DNA of 64,000 nucleotides from contig NC_059504.1 of the NCBI RefSeq assembly GCF_914767665.1, positions 27,754,001 to 27,818,000 of the forward strand, given 5' to 3'. The position numbers and the translations under genes are program-made. Source of the DNA: Harmonia axyridis (lineage: Eukaryota; Arthropoda; Insecta; Coleoptera; Coccinellidae). Shown piece after piece: positions 21,601 through 31,477 of the stretch (position 1 is its first letter; every line of letters starts with the position of its first letter). The notes beneath the pieces are model-generated. The model was not told where the DNA came from. It was given only the letters and a program-made list of their open reading frames with translations, and ran no database searches.

Positions 21601-22565
21601 CTTAAAAATTCGTAATGTCCATTATCTACAGTAAAAGCCGTTTTTTCTATTGATTCTTCGTCCATTTCGATTTGATGAAAGCCTGAGGCAAGGTCAAGTG
21701 TCGTAAAATACTTTTTATATCCTAATTTATCTAGGATACTATCAATTTGGGGTAAAGGATATTTATCATCAATTGTTTTATCATTCAGTTTTCTATAATC
21801 GATGGCCATTCGCCATTTTACTTTTCCTGATAGGTCCTCTTTCTTTGGGACTATAACTACTGGGAAAGACCAGGGGGAAATACTTGGTCGAATAATATTT
21901 TTAACTAATAAATCTTTTATTTGTTTTTTGACTTCTTCCCTGTGTACTTCGGGATATCTATAAATTTTACAATGAACCGGAACATCATCGGTTGTTCGAA
22001 TCTTATGTTTGATTCTACTAGAAAAAGATAAAGGTTGATTGGGTAATTGTAATACATTTTCGTTTGTTTGTAAAATTTTCATAAGTTGATTACTTATTTT
22101 TGATTCTAAATGAGAAAGATCCACTGGGATTTTCGTTGGATTTTGACATACTTGTTGGTATTTGAAAGGAATGTTGCAAAATTCATTCTCTAAAATTTGA
22201 TCTTGAAAGTTCAAATTGATTCCATACTTGTTCAAAAAATCTGCTCCTATTAAGCCATCATAATTTCTATGAAATTTATAAAGTACAAATGGATGAGTAT
22301 CTTCTACGTTAAATTCAGAAAATAAAGGCAATAACACTTTTTCATTTGAAGTGTTTTGTCTCATACACGCGGTTAAAGTGGTTTTTTCTTGATAAATATT
22401 ATTTGGGCAATTATTATACGCAAATTTGGGGTCTATTAAACAAACTGAACATCCACTGTCAATCAAAAGTTTACATTTAGGATAATTAAATTCGATATAG
22501 GGAAGTTGATTTGAATGATCAATACTATTATTTAAGTCGATTCGTTTCCCGAGGCTAGTTCGCAA
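18639..22565 (-). CDS. pol: Pol polyprotein: protease, reverse transcriptase, RNase H, macrodomain, integrase
   Basis: 1308 codons after the frameshift point; the first codon is TTG, not a true start. The protease active site is DSG (36-38). The reverse transcriptase has YMDD at 353-356, with the upstream FTTLDLASGF and MPFGLKNAPATF motifs. RNase H is around 498-620 with D503. Residues about 640-785 match a TARG1/OARD1-type macrodomain: LAHC and GIAV motifs, YYLITK with K712, and SGLD with D753. A very acidic linker follows to about 870. Integrase has an HHCC zinc region from H992/H998 and a D1061, D1114, E1150 triad with D35E spacing. No chromodomain is seen. The macrodomain is not a standard part of Gypsy pol. 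Confidence 0.93.
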   Translation of the reverse strand: MRTSLGKRIDLNNSIDHSNQLPYIEFNYPKCKLLIDSGCSVCLIDPKFAYNNCPNNIYQEKTTLTACMRQNTSNEKVLLPLFSEFNVEDTHPFVLYKFHRNYDGLIGADFLNKYGINLNFQDQILENEFCNIPFKYQQVCQNPTKIPVDLSHLESKISNQLMKILQTNENVLQLPNQPLSFSSRIKHKIRTTDDVPVHCKIYRYPEVHREEVKKQIKDLLVKNIIRPSISPWSFPVVIVPKKEDLSGKVKWRMAIDYRKLNDKTIDDKYPLPQIDSILDKLGYKKYFTTLDLASGFHQIEMDEESIEKTAFTVDNGHYEFLRMPFGLKNAPATFQRLMNNTLKDYIGKICHIYMDDIIIFSETVEQHLADIHTILETLMKDDMKIQLDKCHFFKTEIEFLGHIITPEGIKPNPKKLEAVTKFPIPKTPKEIKSFLGLVGYYRKFIPNFAKIAKPLSACLKKEAKINIDDIKYVEAFQVLKRNLLNHPILCYPDFNKPFVLTTDASGYAIGSVLSQGTPPGDLPVAYASRTLSQSEIKYSTIEKELLAILFSCKFFRPYLYGRKFIIYTDHKPLTWLFSLKEPNSRLMRWRIKLEEFDYEIRYRKGSMNNADALSRIVIENEINFENFIKLNEINEITDSPNVKEKEGNLFKAPKNYALAHCVSKDFHMSRGIAVCFKNKYGNIEKLKSQNKMVGQVAKIRKDNRNIYYLITKENYYDKPTYENVFKSLMELREICEMNNEKYLAIPRISSGLDRLKWSTIFNMIKYIFLNLNMKITIFYLPNKNGNEINQIEASNMQMNDLNEIEEINNGIEDDLVSIINQVTDEELDECLELLNAGECENDDSNENEDENIIDFETSNVIIHDDVTIHSSIENPIFEIPYTERSINSANLQVIFKKASNYDVTKIKLFGEKLRFLVSVNSVETDLCRFIREYLRPKSPYTIYFKSLELEKPLIRILQEKFDYKSLDLKISRTLVEDVEDKEEQLLRMKQFHETKTLHRGLRENLLSLKRKYYWPNMSKDIQNYINTCEICQKSKYERTPVQLQFKPNPVGTKPFTHVYCDTIKFNQTNCLSVIDSFSRFGQCYPLLQKTGSEIMDKLLIYFSHYGIPNKITCDNGIEFKNKVIQDFCEVHKIEIHYITNYNPNSNALVERFHSTLIEQLRTIGNKNLTFQNKLAQALLSYNNSNHSSLEMTPMQIIKADLNYSLPIERTHNEQNQNYVENYLENFNDISKHLEKRQEKNLARLEKTNKKRSADRPLNENPTYIKNPKTRKLDPAFKRIDASEIDSHRIQDSKNKHIYHKKIMKQRKK
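20215..20650 (-). other. TARG1/OARD1-like macrodomain within pol
   Basis: This is the segment coding for about pol residues 640-785. It aligns without gaps to the family from the GDLF-type strand (GNLF here, so the adenine-contacting Asp is Asn648) through K712 and on to D753. The Lys-Asp spacing of 41 residues equals that of human TARG1 (K84, D125), which removes ADP-ribose esters from acidic residues. The conserved KPTYEN and PRI-x2-GLDRL-x-W motifs are also present. Hydrolase activity is inferred, not shown. Confidence 0.85.
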
Positions 22566-23728
22566 AAATTTCGTTCCTCAAAATTTTTTGAAGTCGAAGC
22601 GTCGCCAATTACGAATTTCGTGGGAAATTGTTTTGATTTATTTGAATTCGAGGTTTTCCAACGACCTCTATCATTTTGTTCATAATAATTCTTTTTATTC
22701 TGACTCGAATCTAATTGGGTTAATTCCTCAAATGTATAATTGGGAGCTTGTTCATTGGAATAAAATTTCTTATTTGGATTTGTTGGGAATTGCGTCGAAT
22801 AATTTGGACGTTTTTGGGGGTAAACTCTTGTTTGCACTGACATTTTTTCTGGTGGTGTATTAATTCTTTGGTTGGGATTTGGTTTAAAAACATTAGTATT
22901 AGTATTATATCGTTCCGTCTTTGGATATCCGAATACTTGTTTGTTTGTAGGGTAATAATTATTATTTACTGGTCTCTGAGTGTACTGAATAGGTTGTGAA
23001 GGAAAGTTAGGAACGGAGTTAGGATTATAATTATTTCCGTAACTATTATTTGAGTAAAAATTTCTATAATTATTTGGAATATAGTTTCTTTTATTATTAT
23101 TATTATTTTGAAAATTATTTTTCGTCCTTCGCGATTGAAAATTATGTTTTCTACTTTTATCTAATAAATCATATTGCTCCATGTTTGACAAATAATCTTT
23201 GATTGCATTTATGGTTTGGTCAAACGTTAAGGCATTATTCGCGATTAAATAAGTTCTAAGTTCCGTTGGTGCATTTGAAATTAACACCGTTTTACAAATT
23301 TTCAATATATTAGTCTTATACAATTGTTTTTCTTGAGCTGGCATCGTGTCAGCATCTATTCTGTAGTTAATTCTTATTTTCATCGAAATTATTTCATCTA
23401 TAAAGCTAATCATATCTGATTTCTTTTCTAAGAATTGTAATTGGTGAATCAACACATCTAAATTGATTTGATCGCCAAATTTATTATTCAAAAATCTTTT
23501 CAGATGATCCCAATTATCGGGGATATCTGAGGTAGAAACTTCAGCAAGTGCTCTACCGACTAATTTTGATTTAACTAAAGCTAAACAGTATTTTTTAATA
23601 AGTTCATTTTCGTTACTGAACATACTTAAATAACTTTCTACGTTTTTTATAAAAGAATGGAGTTCGTTCTCCATTCCTGAAAATTTAGGAAGGAGTGATC
23701 CAAACTTTTCTGCAGTTGATAAATCCAT
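22532..23728 (-). CDS. gag: Gag-like structural protein of the retrotransposon
   Basis: 398 aa, ATG start, stop 33 bases into the pol overlap. Residues 1-190 are predicted helical, capsid-like sequence as in Gypsy Gag. Residues about 195-390 are Asn/Tyr/Arg-rich and of low complexity, with no CCHC zinc knuckle, as is common for errantivirus Gag where the basic region is thought to bind RNA. Its start lies 27 nt after a splice donor, so unspliced RNA would encode Gag and Gag-Pol and spliced RNA would encode Env. Confidence 0.85.
   Translation of the reverse strand: MDLSTAEKFGSLLPKFSGMENELHSFIKNVESYLSMFSNENELIKKYCLALVKSKLVGRALAEVSTSDIPDNWDHLKRFLNNKFGDQINLDVLIHQLQFLEKKSDMISFIDEIISMKIRINYRIDADTMPAQEKQLYKTNILKICKTVLISNAPTELRTYLIANNALTFDQTINAIKDYLSNMEQYDLLDKSRKHNFQSRRTKNNFQNNNNNKRNYIPNNYRNFYSNNSYGNNYNPNSVPNFPSQPIQYTQRPVNNNYYPTNKQVFGYPKTERYNTNTNVFKPNPNQRINTPPEKMSVQTRVYPQKRPNYSTQFPTNPNKKFYSNEQAPNYTFEELTQLDSSQNKKNYYEQNDRGRWKTSNSNKSKQFPTKFVIGDASTSKNFEERNFCELASGNEST
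22565..22571 (-). promoter_or_regulatory. -1 ribosomal frameshift site (gag to pol)
   Basis: In the gag frame the element's strand reads CGA AAT TTT TGC, containing the slippery heptamer A-AAT-TTT. A -1 slip makes TTG the next codon and continues into pol. It is the productive site: an upstream candidate (A-AAA-AAT-TTT) would run straight into TGA in the pol frame, and the gag stop follows at 22532. I did not identify a downstream pseudoknot. Confidence 0.75.
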
Positions 23729-23754
23729 TTTAACTCTAGCTACTTTCTTTTCTT

Positions 23755-23761
23755 TCTTACC
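23755..23761 (-). promoter_or_regulatory. Splice donor in the retrotransposon leader
   Basis: The element's strand reads CACG|GTAAGA, a strong 5' splice site 27 nt upstream of the gag ATG. Joining it to the acceptor at 18619-18620 would give a subgenomic env mRNA. Confidence 0.6.
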
Positions 23762-23800
23762 GTGGAACTGTTTAAAAGAAGTAATATTGATAATTTTAAT

Positions 23801-23915
23801 GATCGGTTTTTATAATAAGAAACCTAGGAAAAACTTTGTGATCGGTTTTTTATGATAAGAAACCTAGGAAAAACTTTGTGATCGGTTTTTTATAAGAAAC
23901 CTAGAAAAAACTTTT
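23801..23915 (-). repeat. Three tandem ~39-bp repeats in the 5' leader
   Basis: The units at 23801-23839, 23840-23879 and 23880-23915 share gatcggttttt followed by aagaaacctag. They lie between the primer site and gag, the position occupied by the insulator repeats of Drosophila gypsy. The core does not match the Su(Hw) site that I know, so any insulator role is speculation. Confidence 0.85.
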
Positions 23916-24222
23916 ATACAAGTTTTACGCTCAAAACTTGGGAAAAGGTTGACTATTTTTGGGCCAGAATAGGTAAACTGGGAGTCAGTTAGAAAGGATT
24001 GCTCACCTCGTTGATATTCTTTGTTTGAAGTTGAAACTGTCCTGGGCGCTACTCCAGTGATCGAGCCTCTGGTTTTCTTCTTAGGGGTTGCTTCTCACCT
24101 TAACAGTTGAAACTGATAGTCGAAAGAAAGTTTTTGTTTTTCACTTCTACGACCGGCACAATATTTCAGATAATACGTCGCGAGATTCCCGTCGCGCTAT
24201 TATTTCCGAAATATTTAAAGAG
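23916..24222 (-). other. Untranslated leader of the retrotransposon
   Basis: Leader between the repeats and the primer site. I see no gene on either strand; the short open frame at 24088-24309 on the + strand crosses the LTR border and has no support. Confidence 0.6.
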
Positions 24223-24240
24223 ATCCCATCCTCGTCGCCA
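24223..24240 (-). other. Primer binding site, tRNA-Ser(GCT) type
   Basis: The + strand here reads ATCCCATCCTCGTCGCCA, the 3' end of a eukaryotic tRNA-Ser(GCT) including CCA, so 18 nt of the element RNA can pair with it. The first base overlaps the end of the LTR. Serine tRNA primers are known among the 17.6/297-type errantiviruses. Confidence 0.8.
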
Positions 24241-24567
24241 ATTATGTTTTTCGTTGAGAAAACCACGTTTTTAAAAAACGAATTTATTTACAAGGAAATA
24301 TGGAAATGAACAATAGGATGAATCTAAGATGATTCTAAAGCTGATTATCTATCTGACTGACTATCTGACTGACTATCTGACTGACTGACTGACAATAACA
24401 TATTGTCTCCTATTTATAACATTATATTTTCTTATCTTAATTGACGCCACGTGTCGAACCACCTGCATTATGCTGGTGTAAGCAAAATGCAGCACACTGA
24501 TATGTGAATCTAAATGAACAATACAATATTACGTCAATTGATCAGAACGGGATGGAATCCTGTAATT
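24240..24567 (-). repeat. 5' LTR with promoter (328 bp)
   Basis: Contains TATAAATA (24411-24418, minus strand) with a run of TCAGT initiators beginning 28 bp downstream (+1 near 24390). The initiators come from a GACT-type microsatellite, so several start sites are possible. A CACGTG E-box lies upstream and AATAAA at 24283-24288. It appears identical to the 3' LTR. Confidence 0.9.
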
Positions 24568-25352
24568 ATATATTTGTATAATTTTTTCTACTGTATATAG
24601 TTTTTCATTTGAAATTTTCAATAAATTCTTCTTTCTGAAATTGTCTATTGAATCTTATTCTTCAATTTAGGATTTGATCCTTTTATCCTTGATATCCATA
24701 TCTCGGTGAAATAGAAATTTCACCGATATTTTCATTCTGTCCATTACATATGTTTATCTTTTCTAAGATAAACATTTCTAATGGACAGATTGAGAATATC
24801 AGTCCTGCCTAGACATAATTACTTCTAATGCTTAGAAATCCAAAAAAATTGGAATGAAAGTCCGGTCAACTCCAGAATGCCCGCTATATTGAGTGAGAAA
24901 AAAAATGGAATCGGAAGAAATAATAAAAGAAAAACGTGTTTTTTTCATCTCAGGAATATTAGGTTGAAATAAATGTATTGGCTGGTTGAAAATTTTAAGT
25001 TCGTTTGAAGATGGAAAATTTTTAGATAAGTAATTTTAGATTTAATTAGGTATTAGAGTTAATAGTTTCATTTCCACTTTTTCATTTTTGATGAAATTCT
25101 TCTAATTTCCCGAATTGAGTTCTGGAACCCAGAGAAAAGTCATTAGGATATTAAAAAGTCGAAATTTTATAACGGTTATGCGCACTAGTCACGACGTCTA
25201 ACATTTCAGAAGGTAACATTTCTATAAGCATTACAATAAATTTCCTTACGAAATCTTTTCTCCAAATTCGTACTTTGTGTGTGTATAAATATTTTTTATT
25301 AATTTCTCAAGTCAAAATAAAAAGTTAATAATCTCATTCTGTTATATGTTAT

Positions 25353-25598
25353 ATGTCGACCTTCAAAAATTACCGCACAAGGCTTCAGCATATTCAGCAG
25401 GCTGATAAATTCGTCGCTGTGTATATGAAACTTATCAAAATATCTAAAAGTGAGTTGCACATCATAATTTCAAAATTTCCTCGAAATTTTGTAGCTAACA
25501 TTAAAAATGATTCAAATCCATATGATTCTTCTGAGAAAAAAATTTTTAATCACCACCCATTAGAATTGATAAATAGGTACTTAATGGACTTTCTCTGA
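25353..25598 (+). CDS. 81-aa array protein (copy 10)
   Basis: Intact. N6, D18, E34 and D58, the most diverged intact copy of this ORF; D18 is shared with 49549. Confidence 0.5.
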   Translation: MSTFKNYRTRLQHIQQADKFVAVYMKLIKISKSELHIIISKFPRNFVANIKNDSNPYDSSEKKIFNHHPLELINRYLMDFL

Positions 25599-25854
25599 AG
25601 ACCCTTTGTGAAAAGGTATATAAACAAATTTCAATTCAGCAATAACTTCAGTTAGTTTAGTTATGTTAAGGCTTACAGAGGAAGAACAAGAATTCCTGTG
25701 ATTCTACTCGATGCTTTCTCGCACTATGGTCCCACCTGTAGAGAGTGCTTACACACGTTCAAGTTACTTCAATCAAGTAGGCTGTGCATTGATTATTTGC
25801 CACGAAAATAGTTTCATATTTTTTTTAAATTGAAAAAAGTGGGAATATAACAAA

Positions 25855-26397
25855 ATGGATAACAAGGTGATATTGAAAAAAAGATTGGCAAAACTGAAGA
25901 ATTATTCGAACAATATGAGAAGAACATTACATCTCAAAAACCTTATTAGCAATATAAGAAAACTTTCAGTTGAAGAATTGAATGAAATTGTTAATATCAA
26001 GAAGAACGATAATAAGGAAAATAATCAACTAGACAATAATTTGGGTATTTTGTGTGTGAATTGCCCTGAGGATGAAGATGAAAGAAGAAAAGGCGAAGAA
26101 CTGGCTAAAGAACATTTGAATTTATGTTTGCAAAGGGCATACCTTTTCAAAAAAATGCTTGAATTTCCGGTATTCCAGATGAAAAATGGATTTCCGGTAA
26201 TCAAATTTAACCAATATGATGTGTCTTTGAGACAAGGAAATGTTATTCTACCCAGAAAACATTATTTCTACCACACCTTACCAAATCGTGCAAAAAAATG
26301 CTATAATGATGAAACGATAGAATCAATGGCAGATTGGTTAATAACAAATAGTGCTTCCATAAATTATGACCAATTATATGAACAATTGTTAAATTAA
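25855..26397 (+). CDS. 180-aa array protein (copy 10)
   Basis: Intact, N89. First complete copy after the retrotransposon. Confidence 0.65.
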   Translation: MDNKVILKKRLAKLKNYSNNMRRTLHLKNLISNIRKLSVEELNEIVNIKKNDNKENNQLDNNLGILCVNCPEDEDERRKGEELAKEHLNLCLQRAYLFKKMLEFPVFQMKNGFPVIKFNQYDVSLRQGNVILPRKHYFYHTLPNRAKKCYNDETIESMADWLITNSASINYDQLYEQLLN

Positions 26398-27182
26398 TTC
26401 AAATTTGTCTTTATAATATTTCTGTATATATTTGTATAATTTTTTCTACTGTATATAGTTTTTCATTTGAAATTTTCAATAAATTCTTCTTTCTGAAATT
26501 GTCTATTGAATCTTATTCTTCAATTTAGGATTTGATCCTTTTATCCTTGATATCCATATCTCGGTGAAATAGAAATTTCACCGATATTTTCATTCTGTCC
26601 ATTACATATGTTTATCTTTTCTAAGATAAACATTTCTAATGGACAGATTGAGAATATCAGTCCTGCCTAGACATAATTACTTCTAATGCTTAGAAATCCA
26701 AAAAAATTGGAATGAAAGTCCGGTCAACTCCAGAATGCCCGCTATATTGAGTGAGAAAAAAAATGGAATCGGAAGAAATAATAAAGGAAAAACGTGTTTT
26801 TTTCATCTCAGGAATATTAGGTTGAAATAAATGTATTGGCTGGTTAAAAATTTCAAGTTCGTTTGAAGATGGAAAATTTTTAGATAAGTAATTTTAGATT
26901 TAATTAGGTATTAGAGTTAATAGTTTCATTTCCACTTTTTCATTTTGGATGAAATTCTTCTAATTTCCCGAATTGAGTTCTGGAACCCTGAGAAAAGTCA
27001 TTAGGATATTAAAAAGTCGAAATTTTATAACGGTTATGCGCACTAGTCACGACGTCTAACATTTCAGAAGGTAACATTTCTATAAGCATTACAATAAATT
27101 TCCTTACGAAATCTTTTCTCCAAATTCGAATTTGTGTGTGTATAAATATTTTTTATTAATTTCTCAAGTCAAAATAAAAAGT

Positions 27183-27222
27183 ATACAAGCCCTAGGCTTA
27201 AATTAAGAAGAAGAAGAAGAAG
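27183..27222 (+). mobile_element. 40-bp 3' tail of a non-LTR retrotransposon
   Basis: A 40-bp insert ending in (AAG)n sits between 12-bp direct repeats AAAATAAAAAGT (27171-27182 and 27223-27234). The microsatellite tail and target duplication fit a severely 5'-truncated LINE insertion. It is found in this unit only, between the TATA-like element and the 81-aa ORF. Confidence 0.75.
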
Positions 27223-27254
27223 AAAATAAAAAGTTAATAATCTCATTCTGTTAT

Positions 27255-27506
27255 ATGTTATATGTCGACCTTCAAAAGTTACCGCACAAGGCTTCAGCAT
27301 ATTCACAGTCTGGTAAATTCGTCGCTGTGTATATGAAACTTATCAAAATATCTAAAAGTGAGTTGCACATCATTATTTCAAAATTTCCTCGAAATTTTGT
27401 AGCTAACATTAAAAATGATTCAAATCCATATCATTCTTCTGAGAAAAAAATTTTTAATCACCACCCATTAGAATTGATAAATAGGTACTTAATGGACTTT
27501 CTCTGA
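27255..27506 (+). CDS. 81-aa array protein, frameshifted with upstream start (copy 11)
   Basis: A 1-base deletion (cagcagg to cacagt) shifts the usual frame, whose ATG is at 27262. The ATG 7 bases upstream, normally out of frame, now reads into the usual frame and gives an 83-aa product with a new first 18 residues. The same change occurs at 53247. Confidence 0.4.
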   Translation: MLYVDLQKLPHKASAYSQSGKFVAVYMKLIKISKSELHIIISKFPRNFVANIKNDSNPYHSSEKKIFNHHPLELINRYLMDFL

Positions 27507-27762
27507 AGACCCTTTGTGAAAAGGTATATAAACAAATTTCAATTCAGCAATAACTTCAGTTAGTTTAGTTATGTTGAGGCTTACAGAGGAAGAAGAAGAA
27601 TTCCTGTGATTCTACTCGATGCTTTCTCGCACTATGGTCCCACCTGTAGAGAGTGCTTACACACGTTCAAGTTACTTCAATCAAGTAGGCTGTGCATTGA
27701 TTATTTGCCACGAAAATAGTTTCATATTTTTTTTAAATTGAAAAAAGTGGGAATATAACAAA

Positions 27763-28305
27763 ATGGATAACAAGGTGATATTGAAAAAAAGATTGGCAAA
27801 ACTGAAGAATTATTCGAACAATATGAGAAGAACATTACATCTCAAAAACCTTATTAGCAATATAAGAAAACTTTCAGTTGAAGAATTGAATGAAATTGTT
27901 AATATCAAGAAGAACGATAATAAGGAAAATAATCAACTAGACAATAATTTGGGTATTTTGTGTGTGAATTGCCCTGAGGATGAAGATGAAAGAAGAAAAG
28001 GCGAAGAACTGGCTAAAGAACATTTGGATTTATGTTTGCAAAGGGCATACCTTTTCAAAAAAATGCTTGAATTTCCGGTATTCCAGATGAAAAATGGATT
28101 TCCGGTAATCAAATTTAACCAATATGATGTGTCTTTGAGACAAGGAAATGTTATTCTACCCAGAAAACATTATTTTTACCACACCTTACCAAATCGTGCA
28201 AAAAAATGCTATAATGATGAAACGATAGAATCAATGGCAGATTGGTTAATAACAAATAGTGCTTCCATAAATTATGACCAATTATATGAACAATTATTAA
28301 ATTAA
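27763..28305 (+). CDS. 180-aa array protein (copy 11)
   Basis: Intact, matches the array consensus protein (D89). Confidence 0.65.
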   Translation: MDNKVILKKRLAKLKNYSNNMRRTLHLKNLISNIRKLSVEELNEIVNIKKNDNKENNQLDNNLGILCVNCPEDEDERRKGEELAKEHLDLCLQRAYLFKKMLEFPVFQMKNGFPVIKFNQYDVSLRQGNVILPRKHYFYHTLPNRAKKCYNDETIESMADWLITNSASINYDQLYEQLLN

Positions 28306-29117
28306 TTTAAATTTGTCTTTATAATATTTCTGTATATATTTGTATAATTTTTTCTACTGTATATAGTTTTTCATTTGAAATTTTCAATAAATTCTTCTTT
28401 CTGAGATTGTCTATTGAATCTTATTCTTCAATTTAGGATTTGATCCTTTTATCCTTGATATCCATATCTCGGTGAAATAGAAATTTCACCGATATTTTCA
28501 TTCTGTCCATTACATATGTTTATCTTTTCTAAGATAAACATTTCTAATGGACAGATTGAGAATATCAGTCCTGCCTAGACATAATTACTTCTAATGTTTA
28601 GAAATCCAAAAAAATTGGAATGAAAGTCCGGTCAACTCCAGAATGCCCGCTATATTGAGTGAGAAAAAAAATGGAATCGGAAGAAATAATAAAGGAAAAA
28701 CGTGTTTTTTTCATCTCAGGAATATTAGGTTGAAATAAATGTATTGGCTGGTTAAAATTTTAAGTTCGTTTGAAGATGGAAAATTTTTAGATAAGTAATT
28801 TTAGATTTAATTAGGTATTAGAGTTAATAGTTTCATTTCCACTTTTTCATTTTTGATGAAATTCTTCTAATTTCCCGAATTGAAATCTGGAACCCTGAGA
28901 GAAGTCATTAGGATATTAAAAAGTCGAAATTTTATAACGGTTATGCGCACTAGTCACGACGTCTAACATTTCAGAAGGTAACATTTCTATAAGCATTACA
29001 ATAAATTTCCTTACGAAATCTTTTCTCCAAATTCGTATTTTGTGTGTGTATAAATATTTTTTATTAATTTCTCAAGTCAAAATAAAAAGTTAATAATCTC
29101 ATTCTGTTATATGTTAT

Positions 29118-29363
29118 ATGTCGACCTTCAAAAGTTACCGCACAAGGCTTCAGCATATTCAGCAGGCTGGTAAATTCGTCGCTGTGTATATGAAACTTAT
29201 CAAAATATCTAAAAGTAAGTTGCACATCATAATTTCAAAATTTCCTCGAAATTTTGTAGCTAACATTAAAAATGATTCAAATCCATATCATTCTTCTGAG
29301 AAAAAAATTTGTAATCACCACCCATTAGAATTGATAAATAGGTACTTAATAGACTTTCTCTGA
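29118..29363 (+). CDS. 81-aa array protein (copy 12)
   Basis: Intact. K34, C65 and I78. Start of the first half of the trimer duplication. Confidence 0.5.
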   Translation: MSTFKSYRTRLQHIQQAGKFVAVYMKLIKISKSKLHIIISKFPRNFVANIKNDSNPYHSSEKKICNHHPLELINRYLIDFL

Positions 29364-29619
29364 AGACCCTTTGTGAAAAGGTATATAAACAAATTTCAAT
29401 TCAGCAATAACTTCAGTTAGTTTAGTTATGTTAAGGCTTACAGAGGAAGAAGAAGAATTGCTGTGATTCTACTCGATGCTTTCTCGCACTATGGTCCCAC
29501 CTGTAGAGAGTGCTTACACACGTTCAAGTTACTTCAATCAAGTAGGCTGTGCAGTGATTATTTGCCACGAAAATAGTTTCATATTTTTTTTAAATTGAAA
29601 AAAGTGGGAATATAACAAA

Positions 29620-30162
29620 ATGGATAACAAGGTGATATTGAAAAAAAGATTGGCAAAACTGAAGAATTATTCGAACAATATGAGAAGAACATTACATCTC
29701 GAAAACCTTATTAGCAATATAAGAAAACTTTCAGTTGAAGAATTGAATGAAATTGTTAATATCAAGAAGAACGATAATAAGGAAAATAATCAACTAGACA
29801 ATAATTTGGGTATTTTGTGTGTGAATTGCCCTGAGGATGAAGATGAAAGAAGAAAAGGCGAAGAACTGGCTAAAGAACATTTGGATTTATGTTTGCAAAG
29901 GGCATACCTTTTCAAAAAAATGCTTGAATTTCCGGTATTCCAGATGAAAAATGGATTTCCGGTAATCAAATTTAACCAATATGATGTGTCTTTGAGACAA
30001 GGAAATGTTATTCTACCCAGAAAACATTATTTCTACCACACCTTACCAAATCGTGCAAAAAAATGCTATAATGATGAAACGATAGAATCAATGGCAGATT
30101 GGTTAATAACAAATAGTGCTTCCATAAATTATGACCAATTATATGAACAATTGTTAAATTAA
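29620..30162 (+). CDS. 180-aa array protein (copy 12)
   Basis: Intact. E28, shared with 35193. Confidence 0.65.
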   Translation: MDNKVILKKRLAKLKNYSNNMRRTLHLENLISNIRKLSVEELNEIVNIKKNDNKENNQLDNNLGILCVNCPEDEDERRKGEELAKEHLDLCLQRAYLFKKMLEFPVFQMKNGFPVIKFNQYDVSLRQGNVILPRKHYFYHTLPNRAKKCYNDETIESMADWLITNSASINYDQLYEQLLN

Positions 30163-30975
30163 TTTAAATTTGTCTTTATAATATTTCTGTATATATTTGT
30201 ATAATTTTTTCTACTGTATATAGTTTTTCATTTGAAATTTTCAATAAATTCTTCTTTCTGAGATTGTCTATTGAATCTTATTCTTCAATTTAGGATTTGA
30301 TCCTTTTATCCTTGATATCCATATCTCGGTGAAATAGAAATTTCACCGATATTTTCATTCTGTCCATTACATATGTTTATCTTTTCTAAGATAAACATTT
30401 CTAATGGACAGATTGAGAATATCAGTCCTGCCTAGACATAATTACTTCTAATGCTTAGAAATCCAAAAAAATTGGAATGAAAGTCCGGTCAACTCCAGAA
30501 TGCCCGCTATATTGAGTGAGAAAAAAAATGGAATCGGAAGAAATAATAAAGGAAAAACGTGTTTTTTTCATCTCAGGAATATTAGGTTGAAATAAATGTA
30601 TTGGCTGGTTAAAAATTTTAAGTTCGTTTGAAGATGGAAAATTTTTAGATAAGTAATTTTAGATTTAATTAGGTATTAGAGTTAATAGTTTCATTTCCAC
30701 TTTTTCATTTTTGATGAAATTCTTCTAATTTCCCGAATTGAGTTCTGGAACCCTGAGAAAAGTCATTAGGATATTAAAAAGTCGAAATTTTATAACGGTT
30801 ATGCGCACTAGTCACGACGTCTAACATTTCAGAAGGTAACATTTCTATAAGCATTACAATAAATTTCCTTACGAAATCTTTTCTCCAAATTCGTACTTTG
30901 TGTGTGTATAAATATTTTTTATTAATTTCTCAAGTCAAAATAAAAAGTTAATAATCTCATTCTGTTATATGTTAT

Positions 30976-31221
30976 ATGTCGACCTTCAAAAGTTACCGCA
31001 CAAGGCTTCAGCATATTCAGCAGGCTGGTAAATTCGTCGCTGTGTATATGAAACTTATCAAAATATCTAAAAGTAAGTTGCACATCATAATTTCAAAATT
31101 TCCCCGAAATTTTGTAGCTAACATTAAAAATGATTCAAATCCATATCATTCTTCTGAGAAAAAAATTTTTAATCACCACCCATTAGAATTGATAAATAGG
31201 TACTTAATGGACTTTCTCTGA
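30976..31221 (+). CDS. 81-aa array protein (copy 13)
   Basis: Intact. K34, with a synonymous change at P43 (ccc) shared with 36549. Confidence 0.5.
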   Translation: MSTFKSYRTRLQHIQQAGKFVAVYMKLIKISKSKLHIIISKFPRNFVANIKNDSNPYHSSEKKIFNHHPLELINRYLMDFL

Positions 31222-31477
31222 AGACCCTTTGTGAAAAGGTATATAAACAAATTTCAATTCAGCAATAACTTCAGTTAGTTTAGTTATGTTAAGGCTTACA
31301 GAGGAAGAAGAAGAATTCCTGTGATTCTACTCGATGCTTTCTCGCACTATGGTCCCACCTGTAGAGAGTGCTTACACACGTTCAAGTTACTTCAATCAAG
31401 TAGGCTGTGCATTGATTATTTGCCACGAAAATAGTTTCATATTTTTTTTAAATTGAAAAAAGTGGGAATATAACAAA

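Larger units (their letters stand above)
16774..24567 (-). mobile_element. Errantivirus-like Ty3/Gypsy LTR retrotransposon with env and a macrodomain in pol
   Basis: A 7794-bp element on the minus strand, flanked by the 4-bp target duplication ATAT (16770-16773 and 24568-24571). Removing it and one repeat restores the array sequence ctgtatatatttg exactly. Order on its own strand: 5' LTR, primer site, leader with tandem repeats, gag, pol (-1 frame), env, purine tract, 3' LTR. All three ORFs are open and the LTRs look identical, so it is a recent and possibly active insertion. A Gag without a zinc knuckle, a tRNA-Ser primer, an F-type Env and AT-rich target preference all fit errantiviruses. 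Confidence 0.95.
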